Origin: an uncultured Collinsella sp.
Lineage (GTDB): Bacteria > Actinomycetota > Coriobacteriia > Coriobacteriales > Coriobacteriaceae
DNA: 5,458 nucleotides
Reading direction: 5' to 3'
Assembly: GCA_934655835.1 (NCBI GenBank)
Contig: CAKUHM010000105.1
Location: forward strand, 1 to 5,458
The translations under genes were made by a program, and so were the position numbers. Below the pieces are notes generated by a model, which worked only from the letters and a program-made list of their open reading frames with translations, was not told where the DNA came from and did no database searches. Positions 1 through 5,458 of the stretch are shown in pieces; positions within the stretch are counted from its first letter, which is position 1, and the number at the start of each line of letters is the position of its first letter.

Positions 1-1314
1 CCCGAGCCCCTGCGCCCCTTTGCCATCGTGCTTTCGGCCGTGGCGGCCATCATCGCCTCGCAGGCGCTCATCACCGGCTCGTTCTCGCTGGTATCCGAGG
101 CCACCCGCCTCAACCTCATGCCGCACCTGCGCATCCACTACCCCAGCGACACCAAGGGCCAGCTCTATATTCCGCTCGTCAACAACATCATGTGGATCGG
201 CTGCATCTTTATCGTGTTGCTGTTCCAAAACTCCGAGCGCATGGAGAGCGCCTACGGCCTCGCCATTACCGTGACCATGCTCATGACCACGACGCTTTTG
301 ACGAGCTACATCGCCGGCATCATGAAGCACAAGCTGGGCGCCTGCGTCTTCGCCCTGCTCTTTGGCGCTATTGAGCTGTGCTTCTTCGCCTCGTGCCTCA
401 CCATGTTCTTTGACGGCGGCTACGTCATGATCTTCCTGGCCTCGCTGCTGTTTGGCCTTATGTATGTGTGGCGTCGCGGTACCGCTATCGAGCGCACGCA
501 GACGATCCTGCTGCCCGTCTCCAAATACATCGACCAGCTCAACCGTCTGCGCAACGACGAAACCTATCCCGTGCTCGCCGACAACCTGGTGTTCCTCACC
601 AACAGCCCCGACCCGCTCACGCTCGACCGCGATGTGCTCTATTCCATCTTGGACAAGCACCCCAAGCGCGCCAAGGCATATTGGTTCATCAACGTGCACG
701 TTACCGACGAGCCCTATACGCACGAGTATTCCGTCGAAACCTTTGGCACGGACTTCTTGTTCCGCGTACGCTTGGATCTGGGCTTTAAGGTCAACCAGCG
801 CGTCAACGCCTACCTGCGCCAGATCGTCGGCGACCTGATGGCTTCGGGCGAGCTGCCGCCGCAGCACCACACCTACTCCATCTACGAGACACGCGGAAAC
901 GTGGGCGACTTCCGTTTTTGCATGCTGCGCAAGATGCTTGCCCCCGAGACGGACATCAACCGCAACGACCACCGCGTGATGGCCATCAAGTACGCCGTCC
1001 GCCGCGCCTGCGGAAGCCCGGCACGTTGGTATGGTCTCGAGAACTCGGCCATCATCATCGAGTACGTGCCGCTGTTTGCCCGTATGCGTCCGGCAGTCAA
1101 GCTTGTACGCACCCAGGTACCACTCGAAGTTCAGATCGAGGAAGCCGAGGAAATGGAAGTCGATATCTTCTCGGACGACCTGGTCAACGGCAACGAAGCC
1201 GGTAGGAATATGAACGTCGATCCCACTGAGCTGCTCGAGAGCGTCGCCGATACGCCCGAGCAGCAACAGCTCGACGGCCTCGAGAGTGAACAACTCAACG
1301 ACGCCAACTTCTAG
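1..1314 (+). CDS. kup: KUP-family potassium transporter, C-terminal part (5' end outside window)
   Basis: Integral membrane K+ uptake protein, probably a K+/H+ symporter; the first half lies before the window. The frame is open from base 1 and gives 437 residues to a TAG stop. Near the visible start it carries the KUP signature running from IIASQALITGSF into SEATRLNLMP, followed by a conserved GQLYIPLVNN segment. Hydrophobic stretches at about visible residues 6-25, 58-76, 84-104, 112-135 and 138-157 are the last membrane helices. From about 160 onward is the soluble cytoplasmic domain, with YADNLVFLTN-like, LYSILDKHPKRAKAYWF and VTDEPYTHEYSV segments that closely resemble the long lactobacillal KUP proteins as I recall them. 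The last 61 residues form a strongly acidic tail (18 Asp/Glu against one Arg). Family assignment is secure; which K+ paralogue this is cannot be told. Confidence 0.95.
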   Translation, partial: PEPLRPFAIVLSAVAAIIASQALITGSFSLVSEATRLNLMPHLRIHYPSDTKGQLYIPLVNNIMWIGCIFIVLLFQNSERMESAYGLAITVTMLMTTTLLTSYIAGIMKHKLGACVFALLFGAIELCFFASCLTMFFDGGYVMIFLASLLFGLMYVWRRGTAIERTQTILLPVSKYIDQLNRLRNDETYPVLADNLVFLTNSPDPLTLDRDVLYSILDKHPKRAKAYWFINVHVTDEPYTHEYSVETFGTDFLFRVRLDLGFKVNQRVNAYLRQIVGDLMASGELPPQHHTYSIYETRGNVGDFRFCMLRKMLAPETDINRNDHRVMAIKYAVRRACGSPARWYGLENSAIIIEYVPLFARMRPAVKLVRTQVPLEVQIEEAEEMEVDIFSDDLVNGNEAGRNMNVDPTELLESVADTPEQQQLDGLESEQLNDANF

Positions 1315-1334
1315 CGACGCCGCGAATCGACGAC

Positions 1335-1370
1335 AGCGGCCCTGCACCTCGCGAGAGATGCGGCCGTTTT
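1335..1370 (+). terminator. Rho-independent terminator of the KUP gene
   Basis: Stem CGGCC (1337-1341) pairs with GGCCG (1362-1366). After a 2-nt bulge, GCA/TGC and CTC/GAG continue the stem with one C-A mismatch, closing on a GCGA tetraloop at 1351-1354. TTTT follows at 1367-1370. It starts about 20 bases after the KUP stop. There is no T tract on the minus-strand side, so it should act only on plus-strand transcription and not on the convergent hydrolase gene. Confidence 0.8.
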
Positions 1371-1391
1371 GTACTGCAGTAAAGCTAACGG

Positions 1392-2357
1392 CTACGACCG
1401 ACGCGGCTCGGGAACCACGAGCCTATCGGGGCTCGCGCCCTCGGCATCCATTAGGCTCACGTAGCGAATCGACGGGTCCTCGTACGTTGAGTAATAGTAA
1501 TTGCCGGTACGTGCGCTAAAGCAGCCGGTGTAGATGGTCTTCTCGAACTCGCCGTCACCCATCTTGGACGCACCCTCGATCATGACCACTCCCTCGAGTG
1601 AACGGAACATGCGGACGACGTTTTCGGTCTCGCTCTCCTTTTGCGGATAATTAGCGTTGAGATACGCCGCCTTTACAAAGCGGCTCGGCGAATAGCAGTC
1701 GCCGGGAATGCCGCGCATGCCGGCACCCGCGCCATAGGGCGTAAGCTCGGCGCCGCGCCACGTTGCTGTCTGCGGAAAATCATTCGTGGCGGTGATATAG
1801 GTGCGCAGGTTTTCCATGTGCCACGGGAAGGTCGGCTGGTTGGCAAGGGTATCGACCGGGTCATCGTATACATGCAGACCATCGGCCATCATCTCAACCA
1901 CAATGCTGCGCTGGCCGTCACCGATAATCCAGTGGAGCAGCGATACGCCCAGGCCCTCGCCGGCCGACTTGGCCACGATTGCCACGTCGCGCAGCGACGC
2001 CTCGGCCTCGTCGACCGTCGAAAACGTCGACGCCACCCACAGGGGAAACTCGTAGGCGGCAATGTTGGTCTTGCCCTCGACGGGACCCTCGGCATACTCG
2101 GCATAACCGGGAAAGTTGAGGCCCGCCACGGCGAGGCCCGCATCGTTGCCACAGTCGAAGAACATAGGGTAGTTCTTGTAATCGATGCACATACCGATCA
2201 CCGCGTGTGCCGCTGTCGCGTCGTCGATAAACGAATACGGAATGTGAAATCCGCGCGGCATCACGCGAACCTGTTGGCCGTAGTCAAAGCTCCAGTCGAG
2301 GTTGCGGCCCAGATACATGTGGCCAGAATTATCGGTAAATCGAATGCTCGTGCACAT
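1392..2357 (-). CDS. bsh: Choloylglycine hydrolase family enzyme, probable bile salt hydrolase
   Basis: Ntn-hydrolase of 321 residues, the usual length for Gram-positive bile salt hydrolases, which remove glycine or taurine from conjugated bile acids in the cytoplasm. No signal peptide is visible. The start is the ATG that opens MCTSIRF: cleavage of Met leaves Cys2 as N-terminal nucleophile, and GGGAGG lies about 4 bases upstream. A longer reading to 2420 adds 21 residues that would bury Cys2 and is rejected. Expected catalytic and binding residues are present: Cys2, Arg18 and Asp21 (in GRNLDW), Asn81 (in GLNFPGY), Asn173 (in LANQPTF) and Arg226 (in SPSRFVKA). Asn at position 81, rather than the Tyr typical of Bacillus-type penicillin V acylase, favours bile salts as substrate. 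This is an inference: penicillin V acylase or N-acyl-homoserine-lactone acylase activity is possible in the family. It lies downstream of the deformylase-like gene on the same strand, but a terminator separates them. Confidence 0.9.
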   Translation of the reverse strand: MCTSIRFTDNSGHMYLGRNLDWSFDYGQQVRVMPRGFHIPYSFIDDATAAHAVIGMCIDYKNYPMFFDCGNDAGLAVAGLNFPGYAEYAEGPVEGKTNIAAYEFPLWVASTFSTVDEAEASLRDVAIVAKSAGEGLGVSLLHWIIGDGQRSIVVEMMADGLHVYDDPVDTLANQPTFPWHMENLRTYITATNDFPQTATWRGAELTPYGAGAGMRGIPGDCYSPSRFVKAAYLNANYPQKESETENVVRMFRSLEGVVMIEGASKMGDGEFEKTIYTGCFSARTGNYYYSTYEDPSIRYVSLMDAEGASPDRLVVPEPRRS

Positions 2358-2415
2358 AGCGCCTCCCAGCTTTACGTTCTTGCTAAGGTTATTGTCACCA
2401 AACAAAAAGGCGCTA
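2357..2415 (-). repeat. Inverted repeat in the hydrolase leader covering the ribosome binding site
   Basis: Plus-strand TAGCGCCT (2357-2364) and AGGCGCTA (2408-2415) are perfect 8-base inverted repeats 43 bases apart. In minus-strand RNA the downstream arm includes the AGG of the Shine-Dalgarno and the A of the start codon. Three further G-U pairs (UUU with GGG) could extend the stem inward. A transcript that begins upstream of 2415 could therefore hide its own start site; one that begins closer to the gene could not. The pairing is read directly; a regulatory role is inference. Confidence 0.5.
2362..2367 (-). promoter_or_regulatory. Ribosome binding site of the bile salt hydrolase gene
   Basis: Read on the minus strand, GGGAGG sits 4 bases before the ATG at 2357. 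It decides the start at MCTSIRF, because no comparable site precedes the in-frame upstream start at 2420, which lies directly behind the terminator T tract. Confidence 0.75.
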
Positions 2416-2420
2416 AACAC

Positions 2421-2455
2421 AAAAGCCCGGACATGACAACAATGTCACGCCCGGG
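2421..2455 (-). terminator. Rho-independent terminator of the deformylase-like gene
   Basis: Read on the minus strand, CCCGGGCGTGACA (2455-2443) pairs over 13 positions with TGTCATGTCCGGG (2438-2426) around a TTGT loop, followed by CTTTTGTGTTT. Two of the pairs are G-U. Transcribed from the plus strand, these become A-C mismatches and no T tract follows, so the element is directional. It starts 37 bases after the deformylase-like stop and ends before the hydrolase leader, so the two genes are probably mostly separate transcripts. Confidence 0.85.
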
Positions 2456-2491
2456 ACAAAGACCGCAAATTCGGTCCCCAATTAAACCACC

Positions 2492-2911
2492 CTAGACAAG
2501 TTTACCTTGACAGTGATCGATCATATGCTGGATCATTTGTGCCTCAAAGCCCGCGTAGTCGCGGCGGCACTCCTTCATCTTGCCGTCGACGATCACGTCA
2601 AAGGCAACCTTGCACTTGATGTAGCGCGTGGACTTGGTGATCTCCTCGTGCGTCAGGCAGCTCTCCTCCATCTTGCTGGCGCCCAGGCCAAACACCAGAC
2701 GGGGGTTGTAGAGCACGTGGGGCTCGCCGGCATCGTCCAGGTAGACGCAGACCTTCTTGGTAACGCCAATCTGGTTAGCGGCAAGGCAGCCGGCATCGTC
2801 GAGCGACTTGATGGTATCGATCAGGTCCTGTGCGACCGACTCGTCCTCGACAGTCGCAACCTCGCAACGCTGGGACAGGATAGCCTCGTCGTGGCAAAGC
2901 TCTTTAATCAT
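2492..2911 (-). CDS. Peptide-deformylase-like protein lacking the catalytic glutamate
   Basis: Small protein of 139 residues with the three deformylase motifs in order. Motif I is GCLAANQ (residues 41-47; usual GxGLAAxQ), with the oxyanion Gln47 kept. Motif II is ESCLT (83-87; usual EGCLS), with metal ligand Cys85 kept. Motif III is HMIDH (129-133; usual HExDH). Both metal-ligand histidines remain, but the Glu that acts as general acid/base is Met130. The protein stops six residues after motif III (CQGKLV), as in the short Def2-like family of Gram-positive bacteria, which lacks the long C-terminal helix. The start at 2911 (MIKELC) is preferred over the ATG at 2923, because GGAGG lies 5 bases before it and no such site precedes the upstream ATG; the longer form would have 143 residues. 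The fold and metal site look intact, so it may bind metal or peptide without normal deformylase activity. It is unlikely to be the cell's housekeeping deformylase. Confidence 0.85.
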   Translation of the reverse strand: MIKELCHDEAILSQRCEVATVEDESVAQDLIDTIKSLDDAGCLAANQIGVTKKVCVYLDDAGEPHVLYNPRLVFGLGASKMEESCLTHEEITKSTRYIKCKVAFDVIVDGKMKECRRDYAGFEAQMIQHMIDHCQGKLV

Positions 2912-2944
2912 ACGTTCCTCCATAGGGGTCGTTGTAACCGCTTA

Positions 2945-2975
2945 AGTATACGGTACCCACACATTTTCATGCGAA
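2945..2975 (-). promoter_or_regulatory. Candidate promoter for the deformylase-like gene
   Basis: On the minus strand a TATACT -10 box (2950-2945, 5 of 6 consensus bases) lies about 30 bases before the preferred start. A TTCGCA -35-like box (2975-2970, 4 of 6) stands 19 bases upstream, which is longer than ideal. The -10 box is convincing, the -35 box weak. Confidence 0.4.
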
Positions 2976-3043
2976 AAATACCGTCCGTCTGCTACAAAGC
3001 GCCGAACATCAACATGCGAGGAACAACAGCGTCGTAAAGGGGC

Positions 3044-3049
3044 TATAGT
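3044..3049 (+). promoter_or_regulatory. Candidate -10 box for the purine permease gene
   Basis: TATAGT matches the -10 consensus at 5 of 6 bases. GGAACA, a poor -35 match (3 of 6), lies 18 bases upstream. A start near 3056 would leave a leader of about 50 bases, too short for a purine riboswitch aptamer. The leader would contain a small hairpin, TCGGCC (3067-3072) with GGCCGA (3082-3087), just before the ribosome binding site. Confidence 0.4.
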
Positions 3050-3090
3050 AGGTGAGTTCGTGTCAATCGGCCTAAACTCGGGGCCGAACA

Positions 3091-3099
3091 AGGAAAGGG
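3091..3099 (+). promoter_or_regulatory. Ribosome binding site of the purine permease gene
   Basis: AGGAAAGGG ends 5 bases before the ATG at 3105 and supports that start. The in-frame GTG at 3060 has no such site and would add 15 residues lacking family character. The nearby ATG at 3101 is out of frame. Confidence 0.65.
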
Positions 3100-3104
3100 T
3101 ATGC

Positions 3105-4415
3105 ATGGACGAACTATTTCACGTCAGCGAGCGCAAGTCCACAATCGGGACCGAACTCCGCGCTGGACTGACAACGTTCCTGGCGATGGCCTACATCATC
3201 GCCGTCAACCCCGCGGTGCTCTCGGGCGCCGGCATCGATGCGGGAGCGCTCGCTTGCGCCACCTGCCTGGGCGCTGGCATCATGACCATCTGCATGGGCA
3301 TCTTCGCCAACCGCCCGCTCGCCTGCGCGTCGGGCTTAGGCGTCAACGCGATGATCGCTGGAATCACCACCACCGTCTGCGGCGGTGACTGGCACGTGGC
3401 CATGAGCGTCATCTTCCTTGAGGGCGTCGTCATCTTGCTGCTCGTGCTTTGTGGCCTGCGCGAGGCCATCATGGACGCCATCCCGGTTGTCCTGCGTCAC
3501 GCCATCTCGGTGGGTCTGGGCCTGTTCATCGCCATGATTGGCCTGTGCGATGCCGGCATTATCACCGCCGGCGCCGGTACACTCGTCGGTCTGGGCGACA
3601 TCACCTCCCCCACATTCATCGTCGGCATCATCTCCATCCTGGTGACAGTCGCCCTCGCCTGCCGCAACGTCCCCGGCTCGCTGCTCATCGGCATCGTCGT
3701 CGCCGTCATCGCCGGTATCCCCCTAGGTGTGACCCAGGCTCCGACCGGTATCATCGCCCCGCTCGACTTCTCGAGCATCGGTGGCCCCATCGCCGACGCC
3801 GGCGGCGTGCCCGCCATCGTCAAGGTCCTTACCGACCCCGCGCTCCTCGTCATCTCGTTCTCGCTGCTCATGAGTGACTTCTTCGACACCATGGGCACCG
3901 CGATGGCCGTGGCCAAGCAGGGCGAGTTCCTCACCGACGACGGCAACGTCGAGAATATCAAGGAGATCCTGATCGTCGACTCCGCCGCCGCTGCTGTGGG
4001 CGGTTTCATGGGCGTCTCCTCCATCACCACCTTCGTCGAGTCCACTTCCGGCGCCGCCGACGGTGGCCGCACGGGCCTCACCTCCGTCACCACCGGCGTG
4101 CTGTTCATCCTCGCCGCCTTCTTCTCCCCCGTCGTCTCCATCGTTTCCAGCGCCGCCACCTGCGGTGCCCTGGTCTACGTCGGCTACCTCATGATGAGCG
4201 AGGCCTCCGAGATCGACTGGTCCGATGTCTCGCAGGGCTTCCCGGCGTTCATGATCGTCGCCGGCGTGCCCTTCACCTACTCCATCTCCGCCGGCATCGG
4301 CCTGGGCTTCATCGCCTACGTGGTCGTCGCGCTCTTCAAGGGCGAGGCTTCCAAGATCAAGCCGCTCATGTGGATCGCAGCTCTTGCTTTCCTCGTCTAC
4401 TTCTTCGTGGCGTAA
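3105..4415 (+). CDS. NCS2-family purine nucleobase permease (AzgA/PbuG branch)
   Basis: Cytoplasmic-membrane transporter of 436 residues, the usual length of hypoxanthine/guanine/adenine permeases such as PbuG, PbuO and AdeP, which import purines with protons for salvage. The N-terminus reads ELRAGLTTFLAMAYIIAVNP (residues 17-36), a hallmark of this branch. It is followed by SGLGVNAM (76-83), FFDTMGT (259-265) and GVSSITTFVESTSG (303-316). In this family the acidic residue of FFDTMGT and Glu312 of FVESTSG lie at the substrate site. Hydrophobic helices fill almost the whole protein, with a polar loop at about 271-288 (KQGEFLTDDGNVENIKE). Codons end almost always in C or G, more strictly than in the neighbouring esterase, which suggests good expression. 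It is divergent from the deformylase-like gene and has its own terminator, so it is probably monocistronic. Which purine it takes is not decidable here. Confidence 0.93.
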   Translation: MDELFHVSERKSTIGTELRAGLTTFLAMAYIIAVNPAVLSGAGIDAGALACATCLGAGIMTICMGIFANRPLACASGLGVNAMIAGITTTVCGGDWHVAMSVIFLEGVVILLLVLCGLREAIMDAIPVVLRHAISVGLGLFIAMIGLCDAGIITAGAGTLVGLGDITSPTFIVGIISILVTVALACRNVPGSLLIGIVVAVIAGIPLGVTQAPTGIIAPLDFSSIGGPIADAGGVPAIVKVLTDPALLVISFSLLMSDFFDTMGTAMAVAKQGEFLTDDGNVENIKEILIVDSAAAAVGGFMGVSSITTFVESTSGAADGGRTGLTSVTTGVLFILAAFFSPVVSIVSSAATCGALVYVGYLMMSEASEIDWSDVSQGFPAFMIVAGVPFTYSISAGIGLGFIAYVVVALFKGEASKIKPLMWIAALAFLVYFFVA

Positions 4416-4440
4416 CGGCAAGGACGCCAAAGCAAAACAC

Positions 4441-4481
4441 AAAAGCGCGGAGTCGCCATGCGGCCCCGCGCTTTTCTTTTT
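4441..4481 (+). terminator. Rho-independent terminator of the purine permease gene
   Basis: AAAAGCGCGG (4441-4450) pairs perfectly with CCGCGCTTTT (4466-4475); an inner GCC/GGC pairing closes on ATGC. CTTTTT follows at 4476-4481. It begins 25 bases after the permease stop and separates that gene from the esterase. Confidence 0.9.
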
Positions 4482-4497
4482 GCGTCAGTCCCTACAC

Positions 4498-4528
4498 CGA
4501 CATGCGACAATCGTGTTTGTAGATGTCG
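4498..4528 (+). repeat. Imperfect dyad upstream of the esterase gene
   Basis: CGACAT (4498-4503) and ATGTCG (4523-4528) are perfect inverted repeats. Inside them ACAA (4507-4510) and TTGT (4517-4520) pair as well. The 31-base element ends 21 bases before the preferred esterase start. It could be a repressor operator or a leader hairpin; no regulator gene is nearby in the window. I found no convincing promoter boxes around it. Confidence 0.4.
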
Positions 4529-4549
4529 AAATGCAGAGAGAAGTCCGTC

Positions 4550-5215
4550 ATGAAAGCGTGCCAAAAGCAGATAACCGTTCATTCAAAGCATGCCGAAAGC
4601 GCGCCCGTCGTCTATCTCCCCGTTGTCATGGGCGACGGCAGCGAGGTTTATGAGTGTTGCCGAGAGCTCGACTGTCCGCCGTTTACGCTCGTTGCCATTG
4701 GCGAGCTCGATTGGAATCGCGAGCTGAGCCCCTGGGCATACGACGGGACTGTACGCGACGCTGAGCCTTTCGGCGGTCAGGCTGCCAGTTTTCTTGATGA
4801 GTTGCTGAGCCAGATAATCCCGCAGGTCGAGTCATCGCTTCCCCAGCCGCCCGCCTGGCGCGGCATTGCCGGTTACTCGCTCGCAGGCCTTTTCGCGCTT
4901 TGGGCCCTCTGGCAAACCGACGCCTTTGACCGCGCCGCGAGCGCATCGGGGTCGCTGTGGTTTCCCCACTTTGTCGATCGTGCCAGCACGGAGCCGTTTG
5001 TCAGCAACCCGCAAGCCGTCTACCTGTCGCTCGGTAAAAAGGAAACCAAGACGCCCAACCGCATGATGCGACACGTGCTCGACGACACGCGCGCGATGGA
5101 AGAGTTACTCGTCGAGCGTGGCATTCCAACAACGCTGGAGATCAACCCCGGCAATCATTTTGCGCAAACCGGCTTGCGCATGGCCCGCGGCATCCACTGG
5201 ATACTGACGCATTAA
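4550..5215 (+). CDS. Alpha/beta-hydrolase esterase, IroE/Fes-like family
   Basis: Predicted serine esterase of 221 residues. The nucleophile elbow is GYSLAG (residues 108-113, Ser110) within a segment running to ASASGSLWFPHF, typical of the predicted-hydrolase family that includes siderophore esterases IroE and Fes (COG2819). A SLGKKETKTPN segment around Glu165 fits the acidic member of the triad, and GNHF (His203) the catalytic histidine. WNRELSPW near residues 55-62 also fits the family. No signal peptide is visible, so it is probably cytoplasmic. The ATG at 4550 (MKACQK) is preferred: a purine-rich AGAGAGAAG lies just upstream, while the in-frame ATG at 4523 has none, lies in the dyad and would add nine residues. 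No siderophore synthesis or uptake genes are near, so the substrate is unknown. Codon use is less strictly GC-ending than in the permease before it. Confidence 0.85.
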   Translation: MKACQKQITVHSKHAESAPVVYLPVVMGDGSEVYECCRELDCPPFTLVAIGELDWNRELSPWAYDGTVRDAEPFGGQAASFLDELLSQIIPQVESSLPQPPAWRGIAGYSLAGLFALWALWQTDAFDRAASASGSLWFPHFVDRASTEPFVSNPQAVYLSLGKKETKTPNRMMRHVLDDTRAMEELLVERGIPTTLEINPGNHFAQTGLRMARGIHWILTH

Positions 5216-5252
5216 AAATGGCGCCCACGTGTACGCATGGGCGCCATTTTTT
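5214..5252. terminator. Bidirectional terminator between the esterase and uracil permease genes
   Basis: A 14-bp perfect stem is formed by AAAAATGGCGCCCA (5214-5227) and TGGGCGCCATTTTT (5238-5251) around a 10-base loop. The T run serves the plus strand, and the A run at the other side gives TTTTT on the minus strand. The first bases overlap the esterase TAA stop. It lies between two convergent genes and should end both transcripts. Confidence 0.9.
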
Positions 5253-5272
5253 GATGTTGCTGAACGTAACCG

Positions 5273-5458
5273 CTACTCAACAGTCTCCTCAAGCTCAGAA
5301 ACATCGAACTCAAAATCGTTACCGGGCAGAATGGCGTTGAGCACAATGCCCACCAGCGAGCCCACGGCAAGGCCCGAAAGCGAAATCGTCACGCCGCCCA
5401 GCTCCAACACGATGGCGCCAGCAGTGCTGTAGGCAATGCCGAGCGAAAGCACAAGCAC
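5273..5458 (-). CDS. uraA: Uracil/xanthine permease, C-terminal end (5' end outside window)
   Basis: The last 61 residues of an NCS2-family transporter of the UraA/PyrP branch, which imports uracil (or xanthine in related members) across the cytoplasmic membrane with protons. The visible part contains two hydrophobic segments separated by the short LELGGVTISLSG turn. It has the branch's C-terminal pattern, in which SGLAVGSLVGIVLNAILP matches the GMALATIVGIVLNLVLP-type ending of UraA as recalled. A polar, acidic tail (NDFEFDVSELEETVE) follows. The frame is open to the window edge, so no start is seen. Uracil is favoured over xanthine only by general resemblance. Confidence 0.8.
   Translation of the reverse strand: MLVLSLGIAYSTAGAIVLELGGVTISLSGLAVGSLVGIVLNAILPGNDFEFDVSELEETVE

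Noticed and set aside
1372..1381. Perfect 10-base palindrome TACTGCAGTA between the convergent KUP and hydrolase genes
   Set aside because: Short, unsupported by flanking symmetry or a T tract, and expected by chance; not called as an operator or terminator.
2369..2396. Possible promoter boxes (GACAAT, GTGACA) before the bile salt hydrolase gene
   Set aside because: No pair of boxes has both good matches and acceptable spacing to a start site upstream of the ribosome binding site; left unannotated.
2358..2420. 21-residue N-terminal extension of the bile salt hydrolase
   Set aside because: It would block the N-terminal Cys nucleophile, has no ribosome binding site, and starts directly after the terminator T tract.
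1641..2495. 284-codon open frame on the plus strand opposite the bile salt hydrolase gene
   Set aside because: It mirrors the hydrolase codons in a GC-rich sequence, shows no domain I recognise, and runs through the minus-strand terminator and hydrolase leader. The antisense protein explains all its conservation.
2507..3037. 176-codon plus-strand open frame opposite the deformylase-like gene
   Set aside because: Shadow of the minus-strand gene; it continues into the intergenic region without a sensible start or domain.
3723..4442. 239-codon open frame on the minus strand opposite the purine permease
   Set aside because: Its Gly/Asp/Glu-rich composition is what the complement of GCC/ATC/GTC-rich membrane-protein codons gives. 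There is no plausible fold or ribosome binding site.

Overview
The window is about 60% GC. It reads as chromosomal DNA from a gut actinobacterium of the class Coriobacteriia, most likely Collinsella or a close relative. This rests on C/G-ending codons, a Gram-positive-type cytoplasmic bile salt hydrolase, and a KUP transporter of the long form also seen in lactobacilli. The genus is an inference from recalled family resemblance, not from a search.

Layout, left to right. (1) 1-1314 (+): C-terminal 437 residues of a KUP-family potassium transporter, closed by a hairpin terminator at 1335-1370. (2) 1392-2357 (-): choloylglycine hydrolase family enzyme, best read as a bile salt hydrolase with the full catalytic set. 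(3) 2492-2911 (-): short peptide-deformylase-like protein whose HExxH motif reads HMIDH, so the catalytic glutamate is missing. A strong minus-strand terminator (2421-2455) separates it from the hydrolase gene downstream. (4) 2912-3104: divergent intergenic region with candidate promoters in both directions. (5) 3105-4415 (+): purine nucleobase permease of the AzgA/PbuG branch of NCS2, ended by a 10-bp-stem terminator. (6) 4550-5215 (+): small alpha/beta-hydrolase esterase of the IroE/Fes-like family, preceded by an imperfect dyad. (7) 5273-5458 (-): C-terminus of a uracil/xanthine permease (UraA branch of NCS2), convergent with the esterase. The two share a bidirectional terminator at 5214-5252.

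Most genes look like single transcription units bounded by their own terminators; this is not one multi-gene operon. Themes are ion uptake (K+), bile tolerance, and nucleobase salvage by two transporters from different NCS2 subfamilies. I see no mobile element, CRISPR array, tRNA or rRNA, and no clear new multi-gene system. The most unusual signals are the deformylase homologue lacking its catalytic Glu and an inverted repeat in the bile salt hydrolase leader that could mask its ribosome binding site.
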